DNA from: Diphasiastrum complanatum
Taxonomy: Eukaryota > Streptophyta > Lycopodiopsida > Lycopodiales > Lycopodiaceae
Direction: 5' to 3'
DNA: 64,000 nucleotides
Assembly (NCBI GenBank): GCA_029204225.1
Contig: CM055109.1
Span: 29,884,361 to 29,948,360 of the forward strand
Shown here: positions 38,701 to 51,641 of the stretch, in pieces
Layout: each line of letters opens with the position of its first letter
Numbering within the stretch: position 1 is the stretch's first letter
The notes under the pieces: generated by a model
What the model was told of the DNA's origin: nothing
What the model saw: the letters and a program-made list of their open reading frames with translations, nothing else
Databases searched by the model: none
Translations under genes and position numbers: made by a program

Positions 38701-39649
38701 TTTGAAGCGTTACAACATGAGTTTGAATAGTTTCGTTGAGCCCGTCTTCTCGTTTTGATCACTTTTTGTTCTTACCCGACTGAAATCCGAGCTCAAGCAA
38801 GAAAGTTATGGAAGTAATATCAAGTTAAGAGTTTTGTACATTTGATATCGGACTCAAGCGCACACAAAGTACTAGGACAAGAGCAGAGCAGAAAAAACGC
38901 GCTCGAAATCGATATTGGAGGAAAAAAAATAGTTTTTTTTTTGGGTATCGGTTTCAAGCGCAAATAGGTTAGCCGAACTTTTTGAATAGTCCACCCGCGC
39001 TTGAAAGCGATATTGCCAAAAAAAAAATTTGATTTTTTTTTTATTAAAAAAATGACGTAAAAGGCTTACGAACCTTTCAAAATGAAGAAACTGAAAAAAA
39101 TTTATAGCAAAAAAAAGCTTCAAAATTGAAATTTTAAAGTGCTTCTCTCTCACCAAGAAATACAAAAGAAAATTTCCAGAATTCTAGCAAATCTGACCCA
39201 GCTTCACTAATATGATCATAACTCTCCCAATATTGATGCTTTATCAGCCTAAGTACAGATCATTGATTGGAGGTAATTTGGTAGGTCAAATTTACAATAG
39301 AACAGGTCTGAAAATTTTGAAGAAAGAAAACTAGTAAAACTAGAACTAGAAATCATGATTTGTCATAGCTTTTTGAATACTAATCCAAATGACCTGCCAT
39401 ATGGATCGAATCAAAACTAAGACAATGCTCTAAAAGCCTATGTAAAGAAACTAGGATGAAAGCTAAAACAAAGCTCTAAAACTCTATGAAATCAAATTAG
39501 AAATAACAAACGAAGTTATATGCTAAAAATGAGTCTGAACAGACTCAAGAATTCAAAAGTTAGAAATTAGCAAAAAGAAAACTACAAAAGCAATAAACTC
39601 TTCAAATGAAATGAGATTCATGTTGAATCAAATGATTATTGGATCTTAA

Positions 39650-39661
39650 GCTCTGATACCA
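39650..39661 (-). promoter_or_regulatory. Gypsy primer binding site
   Basis: GCTCTGATACCA in window orientation is TGGTATCAGAGC on the element strand, 4 nt from the 5' LTR end. Confidence 0.88.
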
Positions 39662-39665
39662 CAAA

Positions 39666-40202
39666 TGTCATGTGCCATACCTCTCAATCCAAGCCAAGCA
39701 AGCTACAACAAGGAGGCAACCACCACACCTATGTTGAAGAGAACCAAAGATGAAGAATAGCCACAAGCTACCAGAAAGCTCATATCAAAGTGAAGCTCAA
39801 GAGGAGATGGATTCTATAATAGAGGGTTTGGAGTACATGAATTCATGTGATGGGGCACATGAGACCTAGCAAGATCAAGATCCCAAGGCTCACATTCACA
39901 AAGGAGGAAGAGGAGATGGAGCTCCTAGGTCTCTCAATTGCAAATGAGCCAAAAGATTCCAAAAGTGATGTCTCTTGCCTACTTATAGACAAGTCCCCTA
40001 ACTTAACTAAACATAACTATCTTGAAGGATATTTAGCCTACATTGGGCCTTTAGTGGCCTATTATCCTTATTAATTACTTTGAAGGGCCTAAAGAGGGAA
40101 CCGCCTTGTTCTTAAGACTAGTAGTTCCTTTTTGGGCCTACAAAGCTTACAATGGATATTTTAAGGCATTAATAGACATTGATGTACTAGAAGTACATGA
40201 CA
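39666..40202 (-). repeat. Gypsy 5' LTR
   Basis: 537 bp, related to 33071-33628 with scattered substitutions and a 21-bp deletion between similar TTAGCC phrases, as expected of slippage. Confidence 0.92.
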
Positions 40203-40675
40203 AATCAGATCTTCTAATCAGACCCAGCATGTTATATATTGGAGATCGGATACAGACATGAAGGAGATGTGTGTTAGTCATGCAGTAGCAGACACTCATT
40301 GTCACAATTGCAGACATAGAATTAGCAGTAGCTAGTTTAACTCATGAGAGAGAACTCCTCTCTTGTGCAAATGCGCTGATCTAGGAAATAGACAGCAGCT
40401 AAACGGTTTTTGTTATTGTAAACTCGATTTTGTTAATATAGAAGAGTCGCAACAATCTGGTCATCATGTACATAATCTGTGAATGATTCTATGGTGCTTA
40501 CTATCAGTAGATTATACTTCCACTATTTCTCAATCTTAGTTGATTAATATTATCTACTGCTTATAAAGTTTTACATCAAATCTTTAGTGTCAGTTTGTAG
40601 TTCGGAGGAGGATCGATTGTTGGTATGAAACAATAGCTTCGCCTGGCTTATCGACTCCATCTGAGCCTCACATCA

Positions 40676-40935
40676 GTGAATCATGATTGTCTAACTTTGA
40701 AGTGCTCGAAGTCTCCGACTTTCCCAGCCGTCATCGGGTTCACATCAGACATGTTAAAAAATACTGAAGCAAAAAGCAATAAGATGTTTTTACAGGTGAT
40801 GGAAGAACAAGCCAAACGAGAATACAAATCTCAAAACGTCCACGTTAGAGATCTTTTCGAAACCAACCCCTTGCTTGCAGCCAAAGAACTTCTGGCCTCA
40901 CTTTCTTATGAGGAAGAGGAGGGCGTCGTGGAAGC
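40676..40935 (+). pseudogene. 5' part of an ORF split by the tandem retroelement
   Basis: A likely acceptor TTTTTACAG at 40795 is followed by GTG-ATG and an acidic helical peptide (MEEQAKREYKSQ... AAKELLASLSYEEEEG) running in frame to the target site GAAGC (40931-40935). The frame continues after the element at 50003. Function is not recognised. Confidence 0.5.
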
Positions 40936-41755
40936 TGTGCAAAATGTACAAAAAGGACCAAGAGTGGATCCTAATTTGATCCTCAAGAGGGATTGGTTGT
41001 CAAATTACTTGATCTATCAATCTACTGCAGACGAAGATCAATCTAGATCAATTCTAGACACAAAATCCTAACAAGAACAATCATTAATTGAAGGTAAGTG
41101 TACTTTATGGTTTCACACGTGGGAAACACTATCTGATTACTGACTCCAACCTGAAAATTAAGTACACATTGATAGAACCTCAAAACAATCAAAACAAATG
41201 TAGACAAATGGAGAGAATCACTCAAAATTGCTTCCAAAACCAAGATTGGTGTCTCACATTGATTATGGCCAAATGTGGCTCTATAAATACAATAAGTGGG
41301 AGCTTGTGGTACTGATCATCCCTTTGATCCACATGTGTGAAGGTGCTTTGTCATATGATGATTCATCATGCAAAACTGACACTTTCAAAACCTTCTATTT
41401 TGAGCACTTTTGGTCCATTTTTCTTCTATATGGAGATCTACTTGAAAATCTTCTAGAAGTCAAAATTCGTCTACTTCAGCTTATTCCACACATGTGAGCT
41501 GTCCTCTACACATGGGATGTGACACCTAACTAAAGGATGTGGCTCATGCAATCAATAGATTGATGCCATGTGTCATATGTCTAGAAAACTAGTTTTTGGC
41601 TTTTTTAGCCACTAGAACTTGAATTAAATCATATGTACAACCTATATGATTATGGTACATGACAACCACAAGTGGGAACAGGCTCCACACATGTGTAATC
41701 ATCCTATATACAAGATTTTTGGCCTCTACCAAGCTTATTTTTGCATTTTTCACAC
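40936..41755 (-). repeat. Tandem element LTR 1 (3' end)
   Basis: 820 bp, TGTGCAAAA...TTTTTCACA in window orientation. It has a 21-bp insertion near 41021 (CTGCAGACGAAGATCAATCT) absent from the other two LTRs. Confidence 0.9.
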
Positions 41756-41894
41756 TCCTCCTCAAAAATCTAGCTTGGTAAATCTAGCTTGATGGAAAAC
41801 ATGATGATCTTGAACTTGACTCCATGGGCTGAATTGGTTTTTTCAGGCTCAAAAGGTGTGAAGATCAGCCAATGAGCTTTATGTTGATCTGAAA

Positions 41895-43127
41895 TCACCA
41901 TATCCATGATAGTGCTTCTTTGATGTTGACATCTTTGATGAGCTTGAGATCTTTGCACCATCCTAGCACCTCCAAAATTGAGTCCTTCCAATTTTCATGT
42001 AGATGCTTGACTTTGAGGCTTGCTCCTTCTTCATGTGCATGCTCTTCTTTGATGAAAATCCGAGACCTCCATGTCTCATAATGATCACAACAAGTATGAC
42101 CATTCAATATGCACTTCCTGTGATTATCAAGATTACTTATGCTACAAACATAAGTCAAAAAATCACCACAACTTGGCATGATTTTTCCAATATTGAAATC
42201 AAAAGGTATTTCCATCTCAATAAGGCTAACTACTTGCTTATGGATATAAGTGTCCACTTTGGATGCTTCACTTATTCTCATAAGAAGTTTACAACTTGCC
42301 TTTAAGATTGAAAACTTACAATTTTCATCTTTATGAATGAACACATCATTCATGATCTTATTGAAACCAAAAGATCCTACATTATGAAGATATTTCCATT
42401 TCCTTGACTTCATAACTAATGTAAGCTTACAAGGAAAACATATTTTGCTATCTTTTAAGGCATCATACTCAACTAGTATTGCCTTAATCCACCTTTGAGA
42501 TACAAAAATCTCTTCGAAGCAAAATGGTTCTTCATAAGTTGACATGATAGCATAAATGAAACTATTTTCATTTAGTGATTGCTCCTTATTCTTGATTGAT
42601 TTCTCTTGGATAATAACAATAAGTTTGAACTTGTCCAAAGTTCCAAGCAAAATACTTTCCAAGGACATAAAATAAATCCAAGTTACTTTCATGAAAGTGA
42701 CATCTATCTTTGCATCTTGAACCAAACAATGTACTTCCAAATGAAAAATTTCAAAAGATTTGACATGTGTTGTGATGGACTCTTGAAGACAAACCTTGCA
42801 AGTCCTTGTGAGACTCCAAGCCTCATTCACCTTTCTAGAAAGGAAACACCTTTCCTTGGACTTGTCCTTCTTGTATTTGCATTTTGAACTGGAAGCTCCA
42901 TCCTTCACGTCGACCCCCTTGCTTTGGTTCTCCTTGGATGGACTGGTCTTCTTTTTGTAGCATCTTGAGAAAAAATATCCTCCCTTGCCACAAAGGTTGC
43001 ACTCAGGATCCTTTCTTTCCTTCACTAGGATGCCACCTATTGATGCCATGTGAATAAAAACCTGTGATATGATTCTAGAAATGTAATTTGTGACTTTCAA
43101 GAGACTAGATTTGAACATCTTCAACAA
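41895..43127 (-). CDS. Decayed Copia-derived protein, internal unit 1
   Basis: 410 codons open. Residues 43-56 form a retroviral-type knuckle CNLCGKGGYFFSRC in which the usual His is Tyr, so zinc binding should be lost. The middle part (SQRWIKAILVEYDALKDSKI) recalls the start of a Copia reverse transcriptase (W..AM..EYDAL), but no DD motif, protease or integrase follows. The rest is Lys-rich and cannot be assigned. It looks like a deletion derivative of a Copia gag-pol that stays open by chance or through recent copying. An ATG at 43049 (MASIGG) may be the ancestral start. Confidence 0.5.
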   Translation of the reverse strand: MLKMFKSSLLKVTNYISRIISQVFIHMASIGGILVKERKDPECNLCGKGGYFFSRCYKKKTSPSKENQSKGVDVKDGASSSKCKYKKDKSKERCFLSRKVNEAWSLTRTCKVCLQESITTHVKSFEIFHLEVHCLVQDAKIDVTFMKVTWIYFMSLESILLGTLDKFKLIVIIQEKSIKNKEQSLNENSFIYAIMSTYEEPFCFEEIFVSQRWIKAILVEYDALKDSKICFPCKLTLVMKSRKWKYLHNVGSFGFNKIMNDVFIHKDENCKFSILKASCKLLMRISEASKVDTYIHKQVVSLIEMEIPFDFNIGKIMPSCGDFLTYVCSISNLDNHRKCILNGHTCCDHYETWRSRIFIKEEHAHEEGASLKVKHLHENWKDSILEVLGWCKDLKLIKDVNIKEALSWIW

Positions 43128-44722
43128 TCTAGAAGGATCTACAAAAGATCTAGCTCACAAACCTAAGCATCAATCTTCACAGTAAAGACTAGTCACTTGG
43201 AAACTTTGCTTTGATCACTAAGACAAAAGCACACAATCTTTGAATCAAATCACTGAAAAAATCAGATCCAATCTCCTATTGGACTCATCAAATACCAATG
43301 ACTCTTTCTTTTGAAAGTTGAAATGGATATGAAAAAGATTTGACACTTAGATTTTTCTTTTCACTTGACTAGTTCTCTCAACACTTGAGATTCTTGAACA
43401 AAAGATGGATTTGTTTCCAACACATGAAAATCAAACTTAATCACTTCTTTTGGACTCACTCTTGACCCAAATAATCTCACCCTTGAGATTTAGAATGAAT
43501 TTGATTTGATGAAAACAAACTATACCACCAATTTTTCACAAAGCTTAAAAATTAGACAACTAGAGATTCACAAAGATCTCAACCATACATGAATACTCAA
43601 ATATGGACTCCTCCTCATTCTAGACATCAAACGGGATCACAAATTGACCCTCACACTTTCACAAAGAAAGTTGAATAGAACTAATTTGAGTTTCATACAT
43701 ACTATGTCAATTTTTGCTCAACAAATTGAATCCAATCACTCCTATTGGATTCCTCCAATTACTCTACCTTTTAAGACTTGGAATGAAATTCAAAATCAAA
43801 AGTTGTGATTTTTCTCTCTAAGATATTGTGCTTCAAAGAGCCAATGCCACTTAGAAAGATTTGATCACCTAGGAGAATACAAATTCTCCACCAATAACAA
43901 CACAAAATGAGCTTCTAGATCTTGCCTTCTACAAAGGAAGGAACTCTTAGAAAATTGGATCTCTCTCTACACATTTGCCATAGACACCTTAATGACTCTT
44001 TTCAAACCTCACAAACACTCAAAAAAATAGAGTAGGATTGAATAATGTGACTTGGATCTCAATCTCTTTTCTAGAACTTTCAATTGAAGCCAATCTATGT
44101 CAAATTCTACAAAAGATTTGCATAGATGCTCTATATGCACTAGAAACTCTCAAAGGTTTCACTTGGAGGACAGATCCAAGGATGTTTTCTAGCAAATTGA
44201 TGCTTCTAAACTTGACCCTATCACTCTTGAACAAATCTAGAGCGATGGTACAATGGATTTCAACCTCTCACCTTCAATATCACTCCTTAATCTATGATTT
44301 TTAGCAAAATCTCTCTCAACTTCAACATACACTCAAAAAATCAGAGATAATCAATTAATGCACCTAATTCAAGCTTCAAATTTAATTTCTTGGTTGATCT
44401 AATCCAAGAACTAATCAAGGGATTAGATTCTCTATAGAAAATGCTTAATTTTGCACTAAAAATCACTCAAATTGGGTATGTGAGTCAAATTCTACAATCT
44501 TTTGAAATTTCTCGATCAAAACTGGAGATGTATGGCCTCACACGTGTGAAAAGGGTTCCTACAGCCCACAACAAGATTTGGACCAAAAATTTTGAGGATA
44601 GCTATGAAATCCAACTCGCTACACAAAATTTGACTAGTGTCCAAAAAACTGCTAATTTTGGCTTTGATTTGGATTAACCCTATCAATTTCAACAAAAACT
44701 CTTGTACTAGGCTCTGATACCA

Positions 44723-46229
44723 TGTGCAAAAGGTACAAAAAGGACCAAGAGTGGATCCTAATATGATCCTCAAGAGGGATTGGTTGTCAGATTACTTGAT
44801 CTATCAATCTAGATCAATTATAGACACAAAATCCTAACAAGAACAATCATTAATTGAAGGTAAGTGTACTTTGTGAAGAATTGCCAAAAATTGACAAATC
44901 TAGCTTGATCAAAAACCATGTAGAATAGTGTAAATTGTGTACACAAGTGGGTCCCACACATGTGAGGCCATGATGCCACATGGGAAACCCATCCTAATGT
45001 AGGTTAGGTCAAGTCAAGAGAGTTGGTCATGTCTATTTGGTGGTCATCCCTACTTTATAGGACCTACACCTAAGTTTAAGGTGAAAATTTGACCAACTAA
45101 CTACCTACCAAGCATAATTCTAGGAAATAGACTAGGGTTTCATTTTAGGTCAAGGAGAGTGAGTTAACTTCCTTATTACATGTTGGAAATCCACCTAACT
45201 TCAAGAAGGAAGTCGAATTTGCTATGTATTCCCTCTCTCCATAGTGAGAAGATAAATTTTTTTTGGAGCTCATTGGCAATCTCAAGCTAGTTCACTATGT
45301 ACATTGAGTTTTTGTGATCCAAATGAAACCAAATCAATTTATACTTGTTTCTCAGGTTGAAGGCCGTACTACAGCCTGTAGTACACACGTGTGGGCTCGG
45401 ATTTCAATGTTTATCAATGCTTTTGATTGTTAATGCTTGTTGTTTGTCAAATTGCCAATCTAGATCAATTTTTTTTGTGTCTAGTTTTTTTGATAGATTG
45501 TTAAGCAAGCATCCAATCACTCTTGTAGATCTTTTGTAGATCCATTTATGGTCCTAAAGTACAGTACTTTCACATACTACATGGTTTCACACGTGTGAAA
45601 CACTGTCTGAGTACGGACTCCAACCTGAAAATTAAGTACACATTGATAGAATCTCAAAACAATCAAGACAAATGTAGACAAATGGAGAGAATCACTCAAA
45701 ATTGCTTCCAAAACCAAGAGTGGTGTCTCACATTGATTATGGCCAAATGTGGCTCTATATATTCAATAAGTCAGAGCTCGTGGTACTGATCATCCCTTTG
45801 ATCCCACATGTGTGAAGGTGCTTTGTCATATGATGATTCATCATGCAAAACTGACTTGGACAAAACCTTCTATTTTGAGCACTTTTGGTCCATTTTTCTT
45901 CTATATGGAGATCTACTTGAAAATCTTCTAGAAGTCAAAATTCATCTACTTCAGCTTATTCCACACATGTGAGCTGTCCTCTACACATGGGATGTGACAC
46001 CTAACTAAAGGATGTGGCTCATGCAATCAATAGATTGATGCCATGTGTCATATGTCTAGAAAACTAGTTTTTGGCTTTTTTAGCCACTAGAACTTGAATT
46101 AAATCATATGTACAACCTATATGATTATGGTACATGACAACCACAAGTGGGAACAGGCTCCACACATGTGTAATCATCCTATATACAAGATTTTTGGCCT
46201 CTACCAAGCTTATTTTTGCATTTTTCACA
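44723..46229 (-). repeat. Tandem element LTR 2 (shared middle LTR)
   Basis: 1507 bp, of which 708 bp are a nested solo LTR and its target duplication; without it about 799 bp. It serves as 5' LTR of the left unit and 3' LTR of the right one. Confidence 0.9.
44872..45574 (+). mobile_element. Solo LTR nested in the middle LTR
   Basis: 703 bp, TGTGAAGAATTGCC...GTACTTTCACA, flanked by TACTT (44867-44871) and TACTA (45575-45579), a duplication with one later change. LTRs 1 and 3 lack it. It is a related, inverted copy of the LTR at 62783-63483. No internal region remains, so it arose by LTR-LTR recombination. Confidence 0.88.
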
Positions 46230-46369
46230 CTCCTCCTCAAAAATCTAGCTTGGTAAATCTAGCTTGATGGAAAACATGATGATCTTGAACTTGACTCCAT
46301 GGGCTGAATTGGTTTTTTCAGGCTCAAAAGGTGTGAAGATCAGCCAATGAGCTTTATGTTGATCTGAAA

Positions 46370-47601
46370 TCACCATATCCATGATAGTGCTTCTTTGATG
46401 TTGACATCTTTGATGAGCTTGAGAGCTTTGCACCATCCTAGCACCTCCAAAATTGAGTCCTTCCAATTTTCATGTAGATGCTTGACTTTGAGGCTTGCTC
46501 CTTCTTCATGTGCATGCTCTTCTTTGATGAAAATCCGAGACCTCCATGTCTCATAATGATCACAACAAGTATGACCATTCAATATGCACTTCCTGTGATT
46601 ATCAAGATTACTTATGCTAGAAACATAAGTCAAAAAATCACCACAACTTGGCATGATTTTTCCAATATTGAAATCAAAAGGTACTTCCATCTCAATAAGG
46701 CTAACTACTTGCTTATGGATATAAGTGTCCACTTTGGATGCTTCACTTATTCTCATAAGAAGTTTACAACTTGCCTTTAAGATTGAAAACTTACAATTTT
46801 CATCTTTATGAATGAACACATCATTCATGATCTTATTGAAACCAAAAGATCCTACATTATGAAGATATTTCCATTTCCTTGACTTCATAACTAATGTAAG
46901 CTTACAAGGAAAACATATTTTGCTATCTTTTAAGGCATCATACTCAACTAGTATTGCCTTAATCCACCTTTGAGATACAAAAATCTCTTCAAAGCAAAAT
47001 GGTTCTTCATAAGTTGACATGATAGCATAAATGAAACTATTTTCATTTAGTGATTGCTCCTTATTCTTGATTGATTTCTCTTGGATAATAACAATAAGTT
47101 TGAACTTGTCCAAAGTTCCAAGCAAAATACTTTCCAAGGACATAAAATAAATCCAAGTTACTTTCATGAAAGTGACATCTATCTTTGCATCTTGAACCAA
47201 ACAATGTACTTCCAAATGAAAATTTCAAAAGATTTGACATGTGTTGTGATGGACTCTTGAAGACAAACCTTGCAAGTCCTTGTGAGACTCCAAGCCTCAT
47301 TCACCTTTCCAGAAAGGAAACACCTTTCCTTGGACTTGTCCTTCTTGTATTTGCATTTTGAACTTGAAGCTCCATCCTTCACCTCGGCCCCCTTGCTTTG
47401 GTTCTCCGTGGATGGATTGGTCTTCTTTTTGTAGCATCTTGAGAAAAAATATCCTCCCTTGCCACAAAGGTTGCACTCAGGATCCTTTCTTTCCTTCACT
47501 AGGATGCCACCTATTGATGCCATGTGAATAAAAACCTGTGATATGATTCTACAAATGTAATTTGTGACTTTCAAGAGACTAGATTTGAACATCTTCAACA
47601 A
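46370..47601 (-). pseudogene. Decayed Copia-derived protein, internal unit 2
   Basis: Same sequence as the 410-codon ORF of unit 1 with few changes. One A is lost in an A-run near 47220, splitting it into a 140-codon and a 281-codon frame. The His-to-Tyr change in the knuckle is shared with unit 1, so it predates the duplication. Confidence 0.7.
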
Positions 47602-49190
47602 TCTAGAAGGATCTACAAAAGATCTAGCTCACAAACCTAAGACTCAATCTTCACAGTAAAGACTAGTCACTTAGAAACTTTGCTTTGATCACTAAGACAA
47701 AAGCACACAATCTTTGAATCAAATCACTAAAGAAATCAGATCCAATCTCCTATTGGACTCATCAAATACCAATGACTCTTTCTTTTGAAAGTTGAAATGG
47801 ATATGAAAAAGATTTGACACTTAGATTTTCCTTTTCACTTGACTAGTTCTCTCAACACTTGAGATTCTTGAACAAAAGATGGATTTGTTTCCAACACATG
47901 AAAATAAAACTTAATCACTTCTTTTGGACTCACTCTTGACCCAGATAATCTCACCCTTGAGATTTAGAATGAATTTGATTTGATGAAAACAAACTATACC
48001 ACCAATTTTTCACAAAGCTTAAAAATTAGACAACTAGAGATTCACAAAGATCTCAACCATACATGAATACTCAAATATGGACTCATCCTCATTCTAGACA
48101 TCAAATGGGATCACAAATTGACCCTCACACTTTCACAAAGAAAGTTGAATAGAACTAATTTGAGTTTCATACATACTATGTCAATTTTTGCTCAACAAAT
48201 TGAATTCAATCACTCCTATTGGATTCCACCAATTACTCTACCTTTTAAGACTTGGAATGAAATTCAAAATCAAAAGTTTTTTCTCACTAAGATATTGTGC
48301 TTCAAAGAGCTAATGCCACTTAGAAAGATTTGATCACCTGGGAGAATACAAATTCTCCACCAATAATAACACAAAATGAGCTTCTAGATCTTGCCTTCTA
48401 CAAAGGAAGGAACTCTTAGAAAATTGGATCTCTCTCTACACATTTGCCATAGACACCTTAATGACTCTTTCCAAACCTCACAAACACTCAAATAAATTGA
48501 GTAGGATTGAATAATGTGACTTGGATCTCAATCTCTTTTCTAGAACTTTCAATTGAAGCCAATCTATGTCAAATTCTACAAAAGATTTGCATAGATGCTC
48601 TATATGCATTAGAAACTCTCAAAGGTTTCACTTGGAGGACAGATCCAAGGATGTTTTCTAGCAAATTGATGCTTCTAAACTTGACCCTATCACTCTTGAA
48701 CAAATCTAGAGTGATGGTACAATGGATTTCAACCTCTCACCTTGCATATCACTCCTTAATCTATGATTTTTGCAAAATCTCTCTGAACTTCAACATACAC
48801 TCAAAAAATCAGAGATAATCAATTAATGCACCTAATTCAAGCTTCAAATTTAATTTCTTGGCTAATCTAATCCAAGAACTAATCAAGGGATTAGATTCTC
48901 TATCGAAAATGCTTGATTTTGCACCAAAAATTACCCAAATTGGGTATGTGAGTCCAATTCTACAATCTTTTGAAATTTCTCGGTCAAAACTGGAGATGTA
49001 TGGCCTCACACGTGTGAAAAGGGTTCCTACAGCCCACAACAAGATTTGGACCAAAAATTTTGAGGATAGCTATCAAATCCAACTCGCTACATAAAATTTG
49101 ACTAGTTTCCAAAAAACTACTAATTTTGGCTTTGATTTGGATTAACCCTATCAATTTCAACAAAACCTCTTGTACTAGGCTCTGATACCA

Positions 49191-50002
49191 TGTGCAAAAA
49201 GTACAAAAAGGCCCAAGAGTGGATCCTCATATGATCCTCAAGAGGGATTGGTTGTCAGATTACTTGATCTATCAATCTAGATCAATTCTAGACACAAAAT
49301 CCTAACAAGAACAATCATTAATTGAAGGTAAGTGTACTTTATGGTTTCACACGTTTGAAACACTGTCTGAGTACGGAATCCAACCTGAAAATTAAGTACA
49401 CATTGATAGAACCTCAAAACAATCAAGACAAATGTAGACAAATGGAGAGAATCACTCAAAATTGCTTCCAAAACCAAGAGTGGTGTCTCACATTGATTAT
49501 GGCCAAATGTGGCTCTATATATTCAATAAGTGGGAGCTCGTGGTACTGATCATCCCTTTGATCCCACATGTGTGAAGGTGCTTTGTCATATGATGATTCA
49601 TCATGCAAAACTGACACTTGGACAAAACCTTTTATTTTGAGCACTTTTGGTCCATTTTTCTTCTATATGGAGATCTACTTGAAAATCTTCTAGAAGTCAA
49701 AATTCGTCTACTTCAGCTTATTCCACACATGTGAGCTGTCCTCTACACATGGGATGTGACACCTAACTAAAGGATGTGGCTCATGCAATCAATAGATTGA
49801 TGCAATGTGTCATATGTCTAGAAAACTAGTTTTTGGCTTTTTTAGCCACTAGAACTTGAATTAAATCATATGTACAGCCTATATGATTATGGTACATGAC
49901 AAGTACACTATTTTCACACGTGGGAACAGGCTCTACACATGTGTAATCATCCTATATACAAGATTTTTGGCCTCTACCAAGCTTATTTTTGCATTTTTCA
50001 CA
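49191..50002 (-). repeat. Tandem element LTR 3 (5' end)
   Basis: 812 bp, TGTGCAAAAAG...TTTTTCACA, ending exactly at the second GAAGC. It differs from LTRs 1 and 2 near 49905 (AGTACACTATTTTCACACGT). Confidence 0.9.
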
Positions 50003-50161
50003 GAAGCACCTTGGCATAGTAAATTTGACTCTTTGATTGTCTTCATCCGTTTCAAATACACTAATCATGGTAATGAAGTTCTTAAGCATCGTGGATGGCT
50101 TAAAGGTAGTAATGTTTTCGTTTATGAGGATCTAACTGCCTTACAGTGGAAGGAACGGTAG
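50003..50161 (+). pseudogene. 3' part of the ORF split by the tandem retroelement
   Basis: From the second GAAGC the frame of 40796-40935 continues without a break to TAG (50159-50161), with RFKYTNHGNEVLKHRGWLKG and NVFVYEDLTALQWKER; beyond the TAG, QLIEEA... and SWDGQHLFGH are still coding-like. A pattern of LKGxNVFxxEDLT...W.DGQ occurs in ORF1-like proteins of some LINEs, so this may be part of an older LINE or a host gene of that origin. Confidence 0.5.
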
Positions 50162-50551
50162 CAGCTCATTGAGGAAGCAAATGCAATAGAAAAAATGGTT
50201 ATTTCCTGGGATGGTCAACATCTTTTTGGTCACCCCATCCAGAACTGATCACTAAGTGACGCCTCCTATGTGAGAGCCTTTTAGTCAAGAGAGAATTTTC
50301 AAACTATATGTATAATTAAACTGCCTCCTACGTGAGAGCCTTTCATTAACGCTTGTTAGAGATTGTTTAGAGTTAGGTTGAGAGTTAGAGCACTGAAGAG
50401 ATATTTTTCTCTTCTTAGGTAGTTTGGTTTTAGTTATGTGGTTTTGATGACATTGCTCCATCTTGGTGCCATCAATTTTGAAGTACTTGTTCGTCTTATA
50501 TGCCTTTTGGCATGGAAAGGACGTTAATAAAGCTTCTTCTTCTTCTTCTTC

Positions 50552-50554
<3 letters not shown>
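50162..50554. other. 3' flank of the split ORF
   Basis: CTGCCTCCTACGTGAGAGCC and a near copy occur twice (about 50260 and 50320). It ends at TTAATAAAGC and a (TTC)n run, resembling a poly(A) signal plus the simple-repeat tail of a LINE. Confidence 0.4.

Positions 50555-51641
<1,087 letters not shown>

Larger units (their letters stand above)
33071..40202 (-). mobile_element. Ty3/Gypsy chromovirus-like retrotransposon, inactivated
   Basis: 7132 bp with LTRs at 33071-33628 (3') and 39666-40202 (5') and a 5-bp duplication AATCA at 33066-33070 and 40203-40207. The purine tract on the element strand (run of seven G) lies at 33629-33640, the primer site at 39650-39661. The order protease, reverse transcriptase, RNase H, integrase, chromodomain-like C-terminus identifies Gypsy. 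The LTRs differ by several percent and a 21-bp indel, so the insertion is older than the Copia element. Confidence 0.95.
40936..50002 (-). mobile_element. Tandem LTR retroelement: LTR-internal-LTR-internal-LTR
   Basis: Three related LTRs (40936-41755, 44723-46229, 49191-50002) alternate with two near-identical internal regions (41756-44722, 2967 bp; 46230-49190, 2961 bp). A single 5-bp duplication GAAGC sits outside the whole 9.07-kb block (40931-40935 and 50003-50007). Each internal region starts with a primer site (reverse complement of GCTCTGATACCA at 44711-44722 and 49179-49190) and ends with the purine tract GAGGAGGAG beside the next LTR. It codes only for a decayed Copia-like fragment, so it is non-autonomous. 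Confidence 0.92.

Noticed and set aside
40676-41071. 131-codon ORF as one gene
   Set aside because: Its last 45 codons lie in LTR 1 of the tandem element; only the part up to 40935 belongs to the target.
40936-50002. Two separate insertions of one family side by side
   Set aside because: There is no target duplication at the inner junctions, and the middle LTR is shared by both units.
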